Positions 49,986 through 58,271 of a stretch of 64,000 nucleotides of DNA are shown here, in pieces. The stretch comes from Streptomyces thermovulgaris (GTDB lineage Bacteria; Actinomycetota; Actinomycetes; Streptomycetales; Streptomycetaceae). Within the stretch, counting starts at the first letter, position 1. Every line of letters begins with the position of its first letter. The translations under genes were made by a program, and so were the position numbers. The stretch covers positions 1-64,000 of the forward strand of contig NZ_MUME01000020.1 of assembly GCF_002155915.1 (NCBI RefSeq), read 5' to 3'. The notes beneath the pieces are model-generated. The model made no database searches and was not told the origin of the DNA. It saw nothing but the letters and a program-made list of their open reading frames with translations.

Positions 49986-50471
49986 TCACTCCCGCCCAAG
50001 GATCGTGGCGGCGGCGTCGACGCCCTCGCGCGTGCCGATGACGATCAGGATGTCACCACCCGCCAGGCGGAAGTCCGGACCGGGGGAGGGGATGGCCTCG
50101 GCCCGGCGGAGCACGGCCACGATCGACACACCGGTCTCCGTGCGCATCCGGGTCTCGCCCAGCAGCCGTCCGTTCCAGTGGGACGTCGCAGCCAGCTCGA
50201 TCCGCTCCGCCACCAGGCCCAGCTCGGTGGTCGACAGCAGGTTGGGGCTGTGGTGCGCCGGTGCCAGCGCGTCGATGAGGCTCTCCGCCTCTCCCGAGGT
50301 CAGCCGCACCGACAGGGCGCAGGCGTCCGGGTCGTCCTCCCGGTACGTGTTGAGGGTCCGCGAGCCGTCCAGGTGCGCCACGACCGACAGACGGCGCCGC
50401 TCCCGCGTGGTCAGGTCATAGCGTGTTCCTATTCCGGGTAGCGGTGTTCTGCTCATGCGGGCGGCCCCCAT
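49986..50471 (-). CDS. Cation:proton antiporter regulatory subunit (TrkA_C domain)
   Basis: A 161-residue soluble protein. The N-terminal PGIGTRYDLTTRERRRLSVV region and the C-terminal RCK ligand domain (ETGVSIVAVLRRAEAIPSPGPDFRLAGGDILIVIG) are those of KhtT-type subunits, which bind c-di-AMP or nucleotides and control the partner antiporter. ATG 50471 is favoured by GGGAG 8 bp upstream; a start at 50456 is the alternative. Co-transcribed with the antiporter gene. Upstream is the regulatory region shared with the xylanase B gene. Confidence 0.87.
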   Translation of the reverse strand: MGAARMSRTPLPGIGTRYDLTTRERRRLSVVAHLDGSRTLNTYREDDPDACALSVRLTSGEAESLIDALAPAHHSPNLLSTTELGLVAERIELAATSHWNGRLLGETRMRTETGVSIVAVLRRAEAIPSPGPDFRLAGGDILIVIGTREGVDAAATILGRE

Positions 50472-50562
50472 GACGGTCTCCCTGTCTGACATGTCTGACA
50501 TCGATCGGGTTTCAGAGTGAACCCGGAAGACTTTAACCGCTCGGCCCTGGCCGCCTTGTCTT

Positions 50563-50573
50563 CGAAACTTTCG
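50563..50573. promoter_or_regulatory. CGAAWSTTTCG element 3 (CGAAACTTTCG)
   Basis: The core of a 15-bp palindrome TTCGAAACTTTCGAA (50561-50575) in the divergent region between the antiporter subunit and xylanase B genes, 260 bp from the latter's start. Confidence 0.65.
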
Positions 50574-50692
50574 AAATTGCCGGGCTGATTTTTGATCTTG
50601 CGCTCCATGCCCGTGGTGCGTGACTGGTGTTCGCCGAGGCTTGGTGCACTCTGAACTGGGGATTCGTCCCACTCAAGAATCTTCGGGTAAGG

Positions 50693-50703
50693 CGAATGTT
50701 TCG
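50693..50703. promoter_or_regulatory. CGAAWSTTTCG element 4 (CGAATGTTTCG)
   Basis: Identical to the element at 40394. It overlaps a perfect GTTTCGAAAC palindrome (50698-50707) and ends 18 bp before the -35 hexamer of the xylanase B promoter. Confidence 0.65.
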
Positions 50704-50721
50704 AAACTTCTACCGAAACCA

Positions 50722-50749
50722 TTGACAGTTGACGTGGGCAAATCAAAAT
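50722..50749 (+). promoter_or_regulatory. Probable promoter of the xylanase B gene
   Basis: TTGACA (50722-50727) and CAAAAT (50744-50749) are separated by 16 bp in an AT-rich stretch 85 bp before the start codon. Confidence 0.55.
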
Positions 50750-50833
50750 TGCCAGCGATGCGCGGCGTCGAGCCCGCGGGGTTCCGTCGTGCTGTCCGCA
50801 CCCCATCACCCCCCACGAGGAGGACGTACGAAC

Positions 50834-51829
50834 ATGAATGCGCTCGTCCAGGCGAGGGGCCGTGGAAGCGGCCGCCTCGCGTTCCTCATCAGGAGTGTCT
50901 GCGTCATCGCACTGGCCGCCCTCGCGGCGGCGATGCTGCCCGGCACGGCCAGGGCCGACACCTACGTCGACACGAACCAGACCGGCACCCACAACGGCTA
51001 CTTCTACTCGTTCTGGACCGACAGCCAGGGCACCGTCTCCATGAACATGGGCTCCGGCGGCAGCTACAGCACCTCCTGGAGAAACACCGGGAACTTCGTC
51101 GCCGGCAAGGGATGGAGCACCGGCGGACGCCGCACGGTCACCTACTCGGGCACCTTCAACCCGTCCGGCAACGCCTACCTGGCCCTCTACGGATGGTCGA
51201 CCAACCCGCTCGTCGAGTACTACATCGTCGACAACTGGGGCACCTACCGGCCCACGGGAACGTACAAGGGCACGGTCACCAGTGACGGCGGCACCTACGA
51301 CATCTACGAGACGATGCGGTACGACGCCCCCTCCATCGAGGGCATCAGGACCTTCAAGCAGTACTGGAGCGTCCGGCAGTCCAAGCGGACCGGCGGCACC
51401 ATCACCACCGGCAACCACTTCGACGCCTGGGCCCGCCACGGCATGAACCTCGGCACCTTCAACTACATGATCCTCGCGACCGAGGGCTACCAGAGCAGCG
51501 GAAGCTCCAACATCACCGTGGGCAGCTCCGGTTCGGACGGCGGCAACGACGGCGGCGGCTCGCAGGGCTGCACGGCGACGCTGTCGGCCGGTCAGCAGTG
51601 GAGCGACCGTTACAACCTCAATGTCTCGGTCAGCGGCTCCAGCAACTGGACGGTGACGATGAACGTGCCGTCCCCGGCGAGGATCATCGCCACCTGGAAC
51701 GTCAGCGCGAGCTATCCCAGCTCCCAGGTGCTGGTCGCCAGGCCCAACGGCAACGGCAACAACTGGGGCGTGACCATCCAGACCAACGGCAACTGGACCT
51801 GGCCCACGGTCTCCTGCAGTACGAGCTGA
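50834..51829 (+). CDS. xlnB: Endo-1,4-beta-xylanase B, GH11 with C-terminal CBM
   Basis: A 331-residue secreted enzyme. Signal peptide about 1-41 (twin-Arg-like RGSGR and hydrophobic [13 protein letters not shown], ending ARA). GH11 domain about 42-232, with nucleophile Glu in [13 protein letters not shown] and acid/base Glu in [10 protein letters not shown] Gly/Ser/Asp linker leads to a C-terminal CBM2-like xylan-binding module that starts [16 protein letters not shown]. It closely resembles S. lividans XlnB. The downstream gene is the acetylxylan esterase with an almost identical CBM, as in the S. lividans xlnB-axeA operon. Confidence 0.96.
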   Translation: MNALVQARGRGSGRLAFLIRSVCVIALAALAAAMLPGTARADTYVDTNQTGTHNGYFYSFWTDSQGTVSMNMGSGGSYSTSWRNTGNFVAGKGWSTGGRRTVTYSGTFNPSGNAYLALYGWSTNPLVEYYIVDNWGTYRPTGTYKGTVTSDGGTYDIYETMRYDAPSIEGIRTFKQYWSVRQSKRTGGTITTGNHFDAWARHGMNLGTFNYMILATEGYQSSGSSNITVGSSGSDGGNDGGGSQGCTATLSAGQQWSDRYNLNVSVSGSSNWTVTMNVPSPARIIATWNVSASYPSSQVLVARPNGNGNNWGVTIQTNGNWTWPTVSCSTS

Positions 51830-52862
51830 CCGCCCTCCACACCCCTGAGAGGCCAACGAAAGGTCACCTCACGTGAGAAGGAAACCACTTTCGTCCTTGC
51901 GGTCCCTGGTCACGACACTGGTCGCCGCCGCGCTGGCCGTCGCCGGCACCCTCATCGTCGACGCGGCCCCCGCGCAGGCGGCCACCTGCAACGGCTACGT
52001 CGGACTCACCTTCGACGACGGCCCGTCCAACGACCGCACACCGGCCCTGCTCAACGCCCTCAAACAGCACGGGCTGCGGGCCACGATGTTCAATCAGGGC
52101 CAGTACGCCGCCGCCTACCCGGCCCAGGTCAAGGCACAGGTCGACGCGGGCATGTGGGTCGGCAACCACAGCTACACCCACCCCCACCTGACCCAGCAGA
52201 GTCCGTCGCAGATCGACTCCGAGATCTCCCGGACCCAGCAGGCCATCGCGAACGCGGGAGGAGGCACACCGAAGCTGTTCCGCCCGCCCTACGGCGAGAC
52301 CAATGCGACGGTGAAGGCGGCCGCGGCCAAGTACGGTCTGACCGAGGTCCTCTGGGACGTCGACTCGCAGGACTGGAACGGCGCCAGCACCGACGCCATC
52401 GTGCAGGCGGTCTCCCGGCTCGGCGACGGCCAGATCATCCTCCTGCACGAGTGGCCCGCCAACACCCTCGCCGCGATCCCGCGCATCGCTCAGACGCTGG
52501 CCGCCAAGGGTCTGTGCACCGGCATGATCTCCCCGCAGACCGGTCGCGCGGTCGCCCCTGACGGCGGCGACGACGGTGGCGACGACGGCGGCGGTCCGCA
52601 GGGCTGCACGGCGACGCTGTCGGCCGGTCAGCAGTGGAGCGACCGCTACAACCTCAATGTCTCGGTCAGCGGCTCCAACAACTGGACGGTGACGATGAAC
52701 GTGCCGTACCCGGCGAGGATCATCGCCACCTGGAACGTCAGCGCGAGCTATCCCAGCTCCCAGGTGCTGGTCGCCAGGCCCAACGGCAACGGCAACAACT
52801 GGGGCGTGACCATCCAGACCAACGGCAACTGGACCTGGCCCACGGTCTCCTGCAGCACCAGT
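51565..52862. repeat. Near-identical CBM coding sequence repeated in xlnB and axeA
   Basis: Positions 51565-51827 and 52601-52863 are direct repeats of about 260 bp. Only a handful of base differences are visible. They encode the carbohydrate-binding module of each enzyme. Confidence 0.85.
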
Positions 52863-52865
52863 TAG
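51873..52865 (+). CDS. axeA: Acetylxylan esterase, CE4 polysaccharide deacetylase with CBM
   Basis: A 330-residue secreted esterase that removes acetyl groups from xylan. Signal peptide about 1-41. The CE4/NodB domain carries the metal and catalytic set [18 protein letters not shown] and RPPYGETN. A Gly/Asp linker joins a CBM2-like module almost identical to that of xlnB. GTG start 44 bp after xlnB indicates an operon. Together the two enzymes debranch and cut acetylated xylan. Confidence 0.95.
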   Translation: MRRKPLSSLRSLVTTLVAAALAVAGTLIVDAAPAQAATCNGYVGLTFDDGPSNDRTPALLNALKQHGLRATMFNQGQYAAAYPAQVKAQVDAGMWVGNHSYTHPHLTQQSPSQIDSEISRTQQAIANAGGGTPKLFRPPYGETNATVKAAAAKYGLTEVLWDVDSQDWNGASTDAIVQAVSRLGDGQIILLHEWPANTLAAIPRIAQTLAAKGLCTGMISPQTGRAVAPDGGDDGGDDGGGPQGCTATLSAGQQWSDRYNLNVSVSGSNNWTVTMNVPYPARIIATWNVSASYPSSQVLVARPNGNGNNWGVTIQTNGNWTWPTVSCSTS

Positions 52866-53029
52866 CAGGGCGGGCCGGCCCCGGAGCAGTCCCCGAGCAG
52901 CTCCGGGACCGGCTCAGGGGGCTTCCGGGCGGCTCCGGGCGACTTCGGGGGGCGGAGCCGCCCGGAGCACTCCTGCGATGCGAAGCCCGTCCGTGGCGCG
53001 GCTGTCCGTGACGGTCGCGCCACGGCCGT

Positions 53030-53051
53030 TTCCCCGCACCGGTGCGGGGAA
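53030..53051. terminator. 22-bp palindrome, probable terminator of xlnB-axeA
   Basis: TTCCCCGCACC and its exact complement meet with no spacer, 165 bp after the axeA stop. The rest of 52866-53315 contains short imperfect GCAGTGTT-type repeats around 53100-53210 and no gene. Confidence 0.6.
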
Positions 53052-53315
53052 GGAATCCGGGCGGTGCGCCGGGCAGCGCTTCGTGCCGCGTTCCCTGCGG
53101 CGCCCCGAACAGTGTCTCCCGCGGCACCGTCCGCGGTGTTCCTGCGGTGTTGCGTGCAGTGTTCCGGTCGGTGCCTCGTGCAGTGTTTCGCGCAGCGTTT
53201 CGGACAAGTTCGGCCCCGGTCGTCGCGCACCGTGTCGTTGCTGGGCCGAACGGGTGACGTTGCGTAAGAATTGGCTGATGCAGGCGAGAAGCGCGAGTCA
53301 GGACAGGGGGAGCCG

Positions 53316-53705
53316 GTGAGCAGTCGCGACGTCACCGACGAGCAGTGGGAAGGGCTCGCCCAGGTCGTTCCGTTGCGGGGCCGCGACGCCTGGCCGTCCT
53401 CCGCGGACCATCGCGCGCTGCCGGAGGCGGAGACGGAGATGCGCCGCCGCTTCGTCGTCCTCAGGGTGAACGTGTTCGCGGACGCCCGTGAGGTCGCCGA
53501 GACCCTGATGGCGGGCGTCCCGGTCCTGCTCGACCTCACCGGTGCGGAGAACGAAGTGGCCAAGCGCGTCCTGGACTTCAGCACCGGAGTCGTCTTCGGC
53601 CTGAACAGCGGGATGCACCGCGTCGACCGCAATGTGTTCCTGCTCACCCCGCCCGGCACCGAGGTGAGCGGGCTCGTGGAGAGCGCGGCGGTCGGCGGAG
53701 GGTGA
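53316..53705 (+). CDS. SepF-like cell division protein
   Basis: A 129-residue protein with a SepF domain (RRRFVVLRVNVFADAREVAETLMAGVPVLLDLTGAENEVAKRVLDF, then STGVVFGLNSGMHRVDRNVFLLTP). It is one of the shorter SepF homologues of Streptomyces rather than the one in the ftsZ cluster. GTG 53316 has GGGGGAG upstream; an ATG-like frame from 53271 is less well supported. The stop overlaps a GTG of the next gene. Confidence 0.85.
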   Translation: MSSRDVTDEQWEGLAQVVPLRGRDAWPSSADHRALPEAETEMRRRFVVLRVNVFADAREVAETLMAGVPVLLDLTGAENEVAKRVLDFSTGVVFGLNSGMHRVDRNVFLLTPPGTEVSGLVESAAVGGG

Positions 53706-53740
53706 ACCGCGCACCGGGCACCGGTGATAGACCTGGTGCC

Positions 53741-54133
53741 GTGACCGAGTCCTCCGAGCAGCCCAAGCGGCCTGAGCAACCCGAGCAGTCCGAGCCGTCC
53801 GAGCGCTCCGGGCGTCCCGGCCTGGCCGCGCTGCAGCGGCGTCTGGCCGAGTTCGCCGCGGCCCGCCGCTGGCAGCCGTACCACACCCCGAAGAACCTGG
53901 CCGCCGCGCTCAGCGTGGAGGCGTCCGAACTCCTCGAGATCTTCCAGTGGCTGACCCCGGAGGAGTCGGCCCGTGTCATGGCCGATCCCGGGACCGCCCA
54001 CCGCGTGCGCGACGAGATCGCGGACGTCCTCGCGTATCTGCTGCAACTGTGCGAGGTGCTCGGAGTGGACCCGCTGACGGCACTGGAGGAGAAGATCGAC
54101 CGGAACGAACAGCGGTTCCCGGCAGGGGAATGA
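53741..54133 (+). CDS. MazG-like nucleotide pyrophosphohydrolase
   Basis: About 130 residues. A low-complexity Pro/Glu/Ser N-terminus (EQPKRPEQPEQSEPSERSGRP) precedes an all-alpha MazG-like domain with the metal-binding EASELLEIFQW and DEIADVLAYLLQLC segments. Such enzymes hydrolyse dCTP or other (d)NTPs to monophosphate. The start is uncertain: GTG 53741 is chosen, but GTG 53702, overlapping the sepF-like stop, would add 13 residues and couple the two genes. Confidence 0.87.
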   Translation: MTESSEQPKRPEQPEQSEPSERSGRPGLAALQRRLAEFAAARRWQPYHTPKNLAAALSVEASELLEIFQWLTPEESARVMADPGTAHRVRDEIADVLAYLLQLCEVLGVDPLTALEEKIDRNEQRFPAGE

Positions 54134-54301
54134 CATCCTCCATCGCTACGCTCCGTAGCTGTTTACGGGATGGAAACCGATTTGTTGTCCGCAGATTTCC
54201 GTCTTCCTCTAGCTTTTTGTCCCACATGGCTTCACTCTGGGTAGTGAACGAGGGGGTTCGGACGGACGTGCGAGCAAGCGCGTCGAGAGGCGGGGCGGCG
54301 C

Positions 54302-54772
54302 ATGGACGCGGTGCGGCTCATCCGGGCGAGCAGACGTGCCCTGGCGGGGAGCGGTGAGATCTCCGTCGCCCTGGCCGAGGTGTGGCAGGCGCAGGCCCTG
54401 GCGCAGGCGATCGGCAGCCGGCTGGCGGTCCACGGACCGCCCGAACTGCGCAGCGAGGCAGTGGGGCTGATGGAGCTGGCGGGCCGGGGCTGCGGAGTGC
54501 TGAACGTCCTGGATCTCGACCCCGGGGAGCTGAGGGCGGCCCGGCTCACCCGACTGGACGACGCCCGTCAGACGCTGCGGTGCCTGGACGTGCTGCTCGG
54601 CGAGGCCGGCATCGCCCTCGTCGCCGTCGCGAGCGCGGCTCCCGACGAGACGACGTACTGGCAGTGCATGGAGGCGATCGACGCCGCCGACGAGTCGAGG
54701 GACCGGGTCCGCGAGATGCTGCGGAAGCTGGCGGCGCGGGAGGCGGCACTGCCGGAGCGGGAGGCGGGCTGA
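54302..54772 (+). CDS. DUF6099-like protein
   Basis: A 156-residue, largely helical protein starting MDAVRLIRASRRALAGSGEI. It resembles a small uncharacterised Streptomyces family (DUF6099) that I recall next to MazG-like genes. No catalytic motif seen. An AT-rich stretch just upstream (54140-54250) probably holds its promoter. Function unknown. Confidence 0.65.
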   Translation: MDAVRLIRASRRALAGSGEISVALAEVWQAQALAQAIGSRLAVHGPPELRSEAVGLMELAGRGCGVLNVLDLDPGELRAARLTRLDDARQTLRCLDVLLGEAGIALVAVASAAPDETTYWQCMEAIDAADESRDRVREMLRKLAAREAALPEREAG

Positions 54773-54861
54773 CCACATGTCACCCGACCGGTGGCCGGAA
54801 GGACGACGGCCACCGGTGGGGCCCGTCCGCCCGTGCGCCGGCCGGCGTGCAGGATGGAGAC

Positions 54862-55785
54862 ATGGATCTTCGCATCTTCACCGAGCCCCAGCAGGGGGCG
54901 ACCTACGACACCCTGCTCACCGTGGCCAAGGCCACCGAGGAGCTGGGCTTCGACGGTTTCTTCCGCTCCGACCACTACCTCCACATGGGCCATGTGGACG
55001 GTCTGCCCGGCCCCACCGACGCCTGGATCACCCTCGCCGGGCTGGCCCGTGAGACCAAGCGCATCCGCCTCGGCACGCTGATGACGGCCGCCACCTTCCG
55101 GCTGCCCGGTGTGCTCGCCATCCAGGTCGCCCAGGTCGACCAGATGTCCGGCGGACGGATCGAACTCGGCCTGGGAGCAGGCTGGTTCGAGGAGGAGCAC
55201 AAGGCGTACGGCATCCCCTTCCCCAAGGAGAAGTTCGCCCGCCTGGAGGAGCAGCTGGCCATCATCACGGGCCTGTGGGCGACGGAGGTCGGCAAGACCT
55301 TCGACTTCCGCGGCACGTACTACGAGCTCACCGGCTCGCCCGCGCTGCCCAAGCCGGCGCAGGCGAAGATCCCGGTGCTCATCGGCGGCCACGGCACGAC
55401 CCGCACACCGCGTCTGGCCGCCCAGTACGCCGACGAGTTCAACATCCCCTTCGCCTCGGTCGAGGACAGCGAGCGGCAGTTCGGCCGGGTGCGGGCCGCC
55501 GCGGAGGCGATCGGCCGCAACCCCGACGACCTGATCTACTCCAACGCCCTCGTCGTCTGCGTGGGCCGGGACGACCAGGAGGTCGCCCGCCGTGCCGCGG
55601 CGATCGGCCGCGAGGTCGACGAGTTGAAGACCAACGGTCTGGCGGGCTCCCCGGCCGAGGTCGTCGACAAGATCGGCCGCTACGCCGAGATCGGCTCACG
55701 CCGGATCTACCTCCAGGTCCTCGACCTGTCCGACCTGGACCACCTGGAGCTGATCGCCTCCCAGGTCCAGTCGCAGCTGTCCTAG
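54862..55785 (+). CDS. LLM-class F420-dependent oxidoreductase
   Basis: A 307-residue protein of the luciferase-like monooxygenase family (TIM barrel). Signatures include DLRIFTEPQQGATYDTLL, FDGFFRSDHYLHMG and GRIELGLGAGWFEEEH. Actinobacterial members usually use coenzyme F420. The substrate is unknown. CAGGAT (54850-54855), 6 bp before ATG 54862, is either a -10 element of a leaderless message or its AGGA a ribosome-binding site; arcA has the same arrangement. Confidence 0.92.
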   Translation: MDLRIFTEPQQGATYDTLLTVAKATEELGFDGFFRSDHYLHMGHVDGLPGPTDAWITLAGLARETKRIRLGTLMTAATFRLPGVLAIQVAQVDQMSGGRIELGLGAGWFEEEHKAYGIPFPKEKFARLEEQLAIITGLWATEVGKTFDFRGTYYELTGSPALPKPAQAKIPVLIGGHGTTRTPRLAAQYADEFNIPFASVEDSERQFGRVRAAAEAIGRNPDDLIYSNALVVCVGRDDQEVARRAAAIGREVDELKTNGLAGSPAEVVDKIGRYAEIGSRRIYLQVLDLSDLDHLELIASQVQSQLS

Positions 55786-55912
55786 TCACGGCCGCCCCGG
55801 CCGCGGTCGGCTTCGCCGCAGCCGCCCCGGCCGCAGCCGACTCGTCCGCGGTCGATCCGTTCGCGGCCGCCCCGGCCGCAGAGGCGGACGGCCGGCCGCG
55901 GCTCCCTCCGGG

Positions 55913-56413
55913 TCACGTCCACGGCGTGCCCTCCCGGAGACACACCGGCGTGGTGCGCAGCGCCGCCTCGTGCAGAGCGGTGAGGGTCCGCACAGGGGCG
56001 GCCAGCGGCAGATCGAGCAGATCGGCCGGGGCGAACCAGCCGTACCGGTCGTGCTCGGAACTGAGCCGGACGGTCGTTCGCGCAGCGTCGGCGAGCGTGC
56101 CGCCGTGGAAGAAGCAGTCGAGGACGGGACCCGTGCCCAGCACGTCCGCGCGGTGGTCCACACCGATCAGCACGGGCACGGGCCCGAGCTCGATGCCCGT
56201 CTCCTCGCGCATCTCCCGCCGGGCCGCCGTCCAGGGGTCCTCACCGTGGTCGAGCATCCCCCCGGGCAGCCACCACTGGCCGGCGCCCGGCTGGCCGGGG
56301 CCGTACCGCAGCAGCAGCAGGCGGCCCTCGCCGTCCAGCATCACCACGCACGCGGCGAGGAGCGCCTGCGGCTGCGTCCTCACCCACTCCTCGCGTGGCA
56401 TCCACTCCACCAC
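55913..56413 (-). CDS. NUDIX hydrolase
   Basis: A 166-residue protein with a full Nudix box GGMLDHGEDPWTAARREMREETGIEL (GX5EX7REUXEEXGU pattern), about residues 51-76. It hydrolyses a nucleoside diphosphate linked to another group; specificity cannot be told. It starts at 56413, divergent from the Hen1-Pnkp operon, and converges on the LLM gene across a repetitive Ala/Pro-coding-like GC-rich stretch. Confidence 0.9.
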   Translation of the reverse strand: MVEWMPREEWVRTQPQALLAACVVMLDGEGRLLLLRYGPGQPGAGQWWLPGGMLDHGEDPWTAARREMREETGIELGPVPVLIGVDHRADVLGTGPVLDCFFHGGTLADAARTTVRLSSEHDRYGWFAPADLLDLPLAAPVRTLTALHEAALRTTPVCLREGTPWT

Positions 56414-56669
56414 TCATCGCCTCCCCGACGTCCGGCTGTTGCTCCTTCTCCCTGACAACGACGCCGCCGCCCGGGGGAAGTGGCCGCACATATGGGCCGC
56501 AAATATTGGCAGGCGCCGGTCCGCTCTCCTGTGTCAAGGTGAGGGCGGCGTCCTGCCGAGCCCCGGGACCGCGTTCCCAGGGCCTTCGCCGTGTACGGCA
56601 TCCCGGACATTCCTCGGCCGTCTTCATGCACGGCATCCCAGTCATCCCTCAGCCGGAGAGGTTCTCCGC

Positions 56670-58271
56670 ATGTTCCTGACCATCACCACCACCGGCACCG
56701 CCGAACGCCCGGCCACCGATCTCGGCTTCCTGCTGCACAAGCACCCGGACAAGGCCCAGGCGTTCTCCACCTCCTGCGGCACCGCGCACGTCCTCTATCC
56801 CGAGGCGGACGACCAGCGATGCACGGCGGCGCTGCTGCTGGAGGTCGACCCGGTGGCCCTGGTCAGGCGGGGCAAGGGCAAGGGGCGCGGCGGCGCACCC
56901 GACGCGGCGCTCGCGCAGTACGTCAACGACCGGCCGTACGCCGCCTCCTCGCTGCTCGCCGTGGCGCTGAGCAGCGTGTTCTCCAGCGCCCTGCGCGGGG
57001 TGTGCCACGCCCGGCCCGAACTCCCGGGCCAGGCAAGCCCGTTGCGCATCGCGGTACCGGCCCTCCCCGCCCGCGGCGGACCCGGCCTCGTACGGCGTCT
57101 GTTCGAGCCGCTCGGCTGGACGGTCACCGCCGAACCGGTGCCGCTGGACGAGGAGTTCCCCGAGTGGGGCGACTCACGGTACGTGCGACTCGAACTGGAG
57201 TCCGATTCGTTGACCCTCGCCGAGGCCCTGCGCCACCTCTACGTCCTGCTTCCCGTCCTCGACGACGCCAAGCACTACTGGGTCACCTCCGAGGAGGTCG
57301 ACAAGCTGCTGCGGGCCGGCGAGGGCTGGCTGTCCGGGCACCCCGAGCAGAACCTGATCACCAGCCGATATCTCGCACGCCGCTGGTCGCTGACCCGGCA
57401 GGCGAAGGAGCGCCTGGAGCTGGTGCGGCTGGCCGAGGCCGACGACAGCGAGGTCGACGAGCTGGACAACGCCGTGGCGCCCGAGGCCGAGACCGAGGCC
57501 GGCGCCGAGGCCGGCGCCGAGGCCGGAGCCGCCGGGACCGGGGACGGGGCCGAGGGGAAGCCGGTGTCGCTCGCCGCGCAGCGCCGGGACGCGATCGTCA
57601 CGGCCCTGCGGGAGTCCGGCGCCGCCCGGGTGCTCGACCTCGGGTGCGGCGAGGGCCAGTTGGTGCAGGAGCTGCTGAAGGACACGCGCTTCACCGAGAT
57701 CGTCGGCGTCGACGTGTCCGTGCGGGCTCTCACCATCGCCGCCCGGCGGCTGAAGCTGGACCGGATGGGGGAGCGGCAGGCCGCCCGCGTCACGCTCCGG
57801 CAGGGCTCGCTCGTCTACACCGACAAGCAGCTCAAGGGCTACGACGCCGCCGTGCTCAGCGAGGTGATCGAACACCTGGACCTGCCCCGGCTGCCCGCCC
57901 TGGAGTACGCGGTGTTCGGCACGGCCCGCCCCCGCACGGTGCTCGTGACCACCCCGAACGCCGAGTACAACGTCCGCTGGGAGACCCTCCCCGCGGGACA
58001 CGTCCGGCACCGCGACCACCGCTTCGAGTGGACCCGCGCCCAGTTCGGGCAGTGGGCGCACTCCGTGGCCGAACGCCACGGCTACGACGTCGGGTTCCGT
58101 CCCGTGGGTCCCGACGACCCCGAGGTCGGACCGCCCACCCAGATGGCCGTGTTCACGCTCAGGGCCACCCGGGGCGAGGGCGCGAGCGGGCACGAGAGCA
58201 GGAACACCAGGAACGACAAGCGCAGGGACGAGTGCGGGGACGAGGACGAGAAGGAGGCGACAGCGGCATGA
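56670..58271 (+). CDS. hen1: Hen1, 3'-terminal RNA ribose 2'-O-methyltransferase
   Basis: A 533-residue protein with the two-part layout of bacterial Hen1. The N-terminal Hen1-L domain (about 1-240; TTTGTAERPATDLGFLLHKH) is required with Pnkp for RNA ligation. An acidic Ala/Glu repeat linker (about 265-290) follows, then the methyltransferase domain with SAM motif VLDLGCGEGQLV and the metal-binding EVIEHLD and later His residues. It 2'-O-methylates the 3' end at an RNA break before sealing, which protects the repaired junction from re-cleavage. The stop overlaps the pnkp start (ATGA). Confidence 0.95.
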   Translation: MFLTITTTGTAERPATDLGFLLHKHPDKAQAFSTSCGTAHVLYPEADDQRCTAALLLEVDPVALVRRGKGKGRGGAPDAALAQYVNDRPYAASSLLAVALSSVFSSALRGVCHARPELPGQASPLRIAVPALPARGGPGLVRRLFEPLGWTVTAEPVPLDEEFPEWGDSRYVRLELESDSLTLAEALRHLYVLLPVLDDAKHYWVTSEEVDKLLRAGEGWLSGHPEQNLITSRYLARRWSLTRQAKERLELVRLAEADDSEVDELDNAVAPEAETEAGAEAGAEAGAAGTGDGAEGKPVSLAAQRRDAIVTALRESGAARVLDLGCGEGQLVQELLKDTRFTEIVGVDVSVRALTIAARRLKLDRMGERQAARVTLRQGSLVYTDKQLKGYDAAVLSEVIEHLDLPRLPALEYAVFGTARPRTVLVTTPNAEYNVRWETLPAGHVRHRDHRFEWTRAQFGQWAHSVAERHGYDVGFRPVGPDDPEVGPPTQMAVFTLRATRGEGASGHESRNTRNDKRRDECGDEDEKEATAA

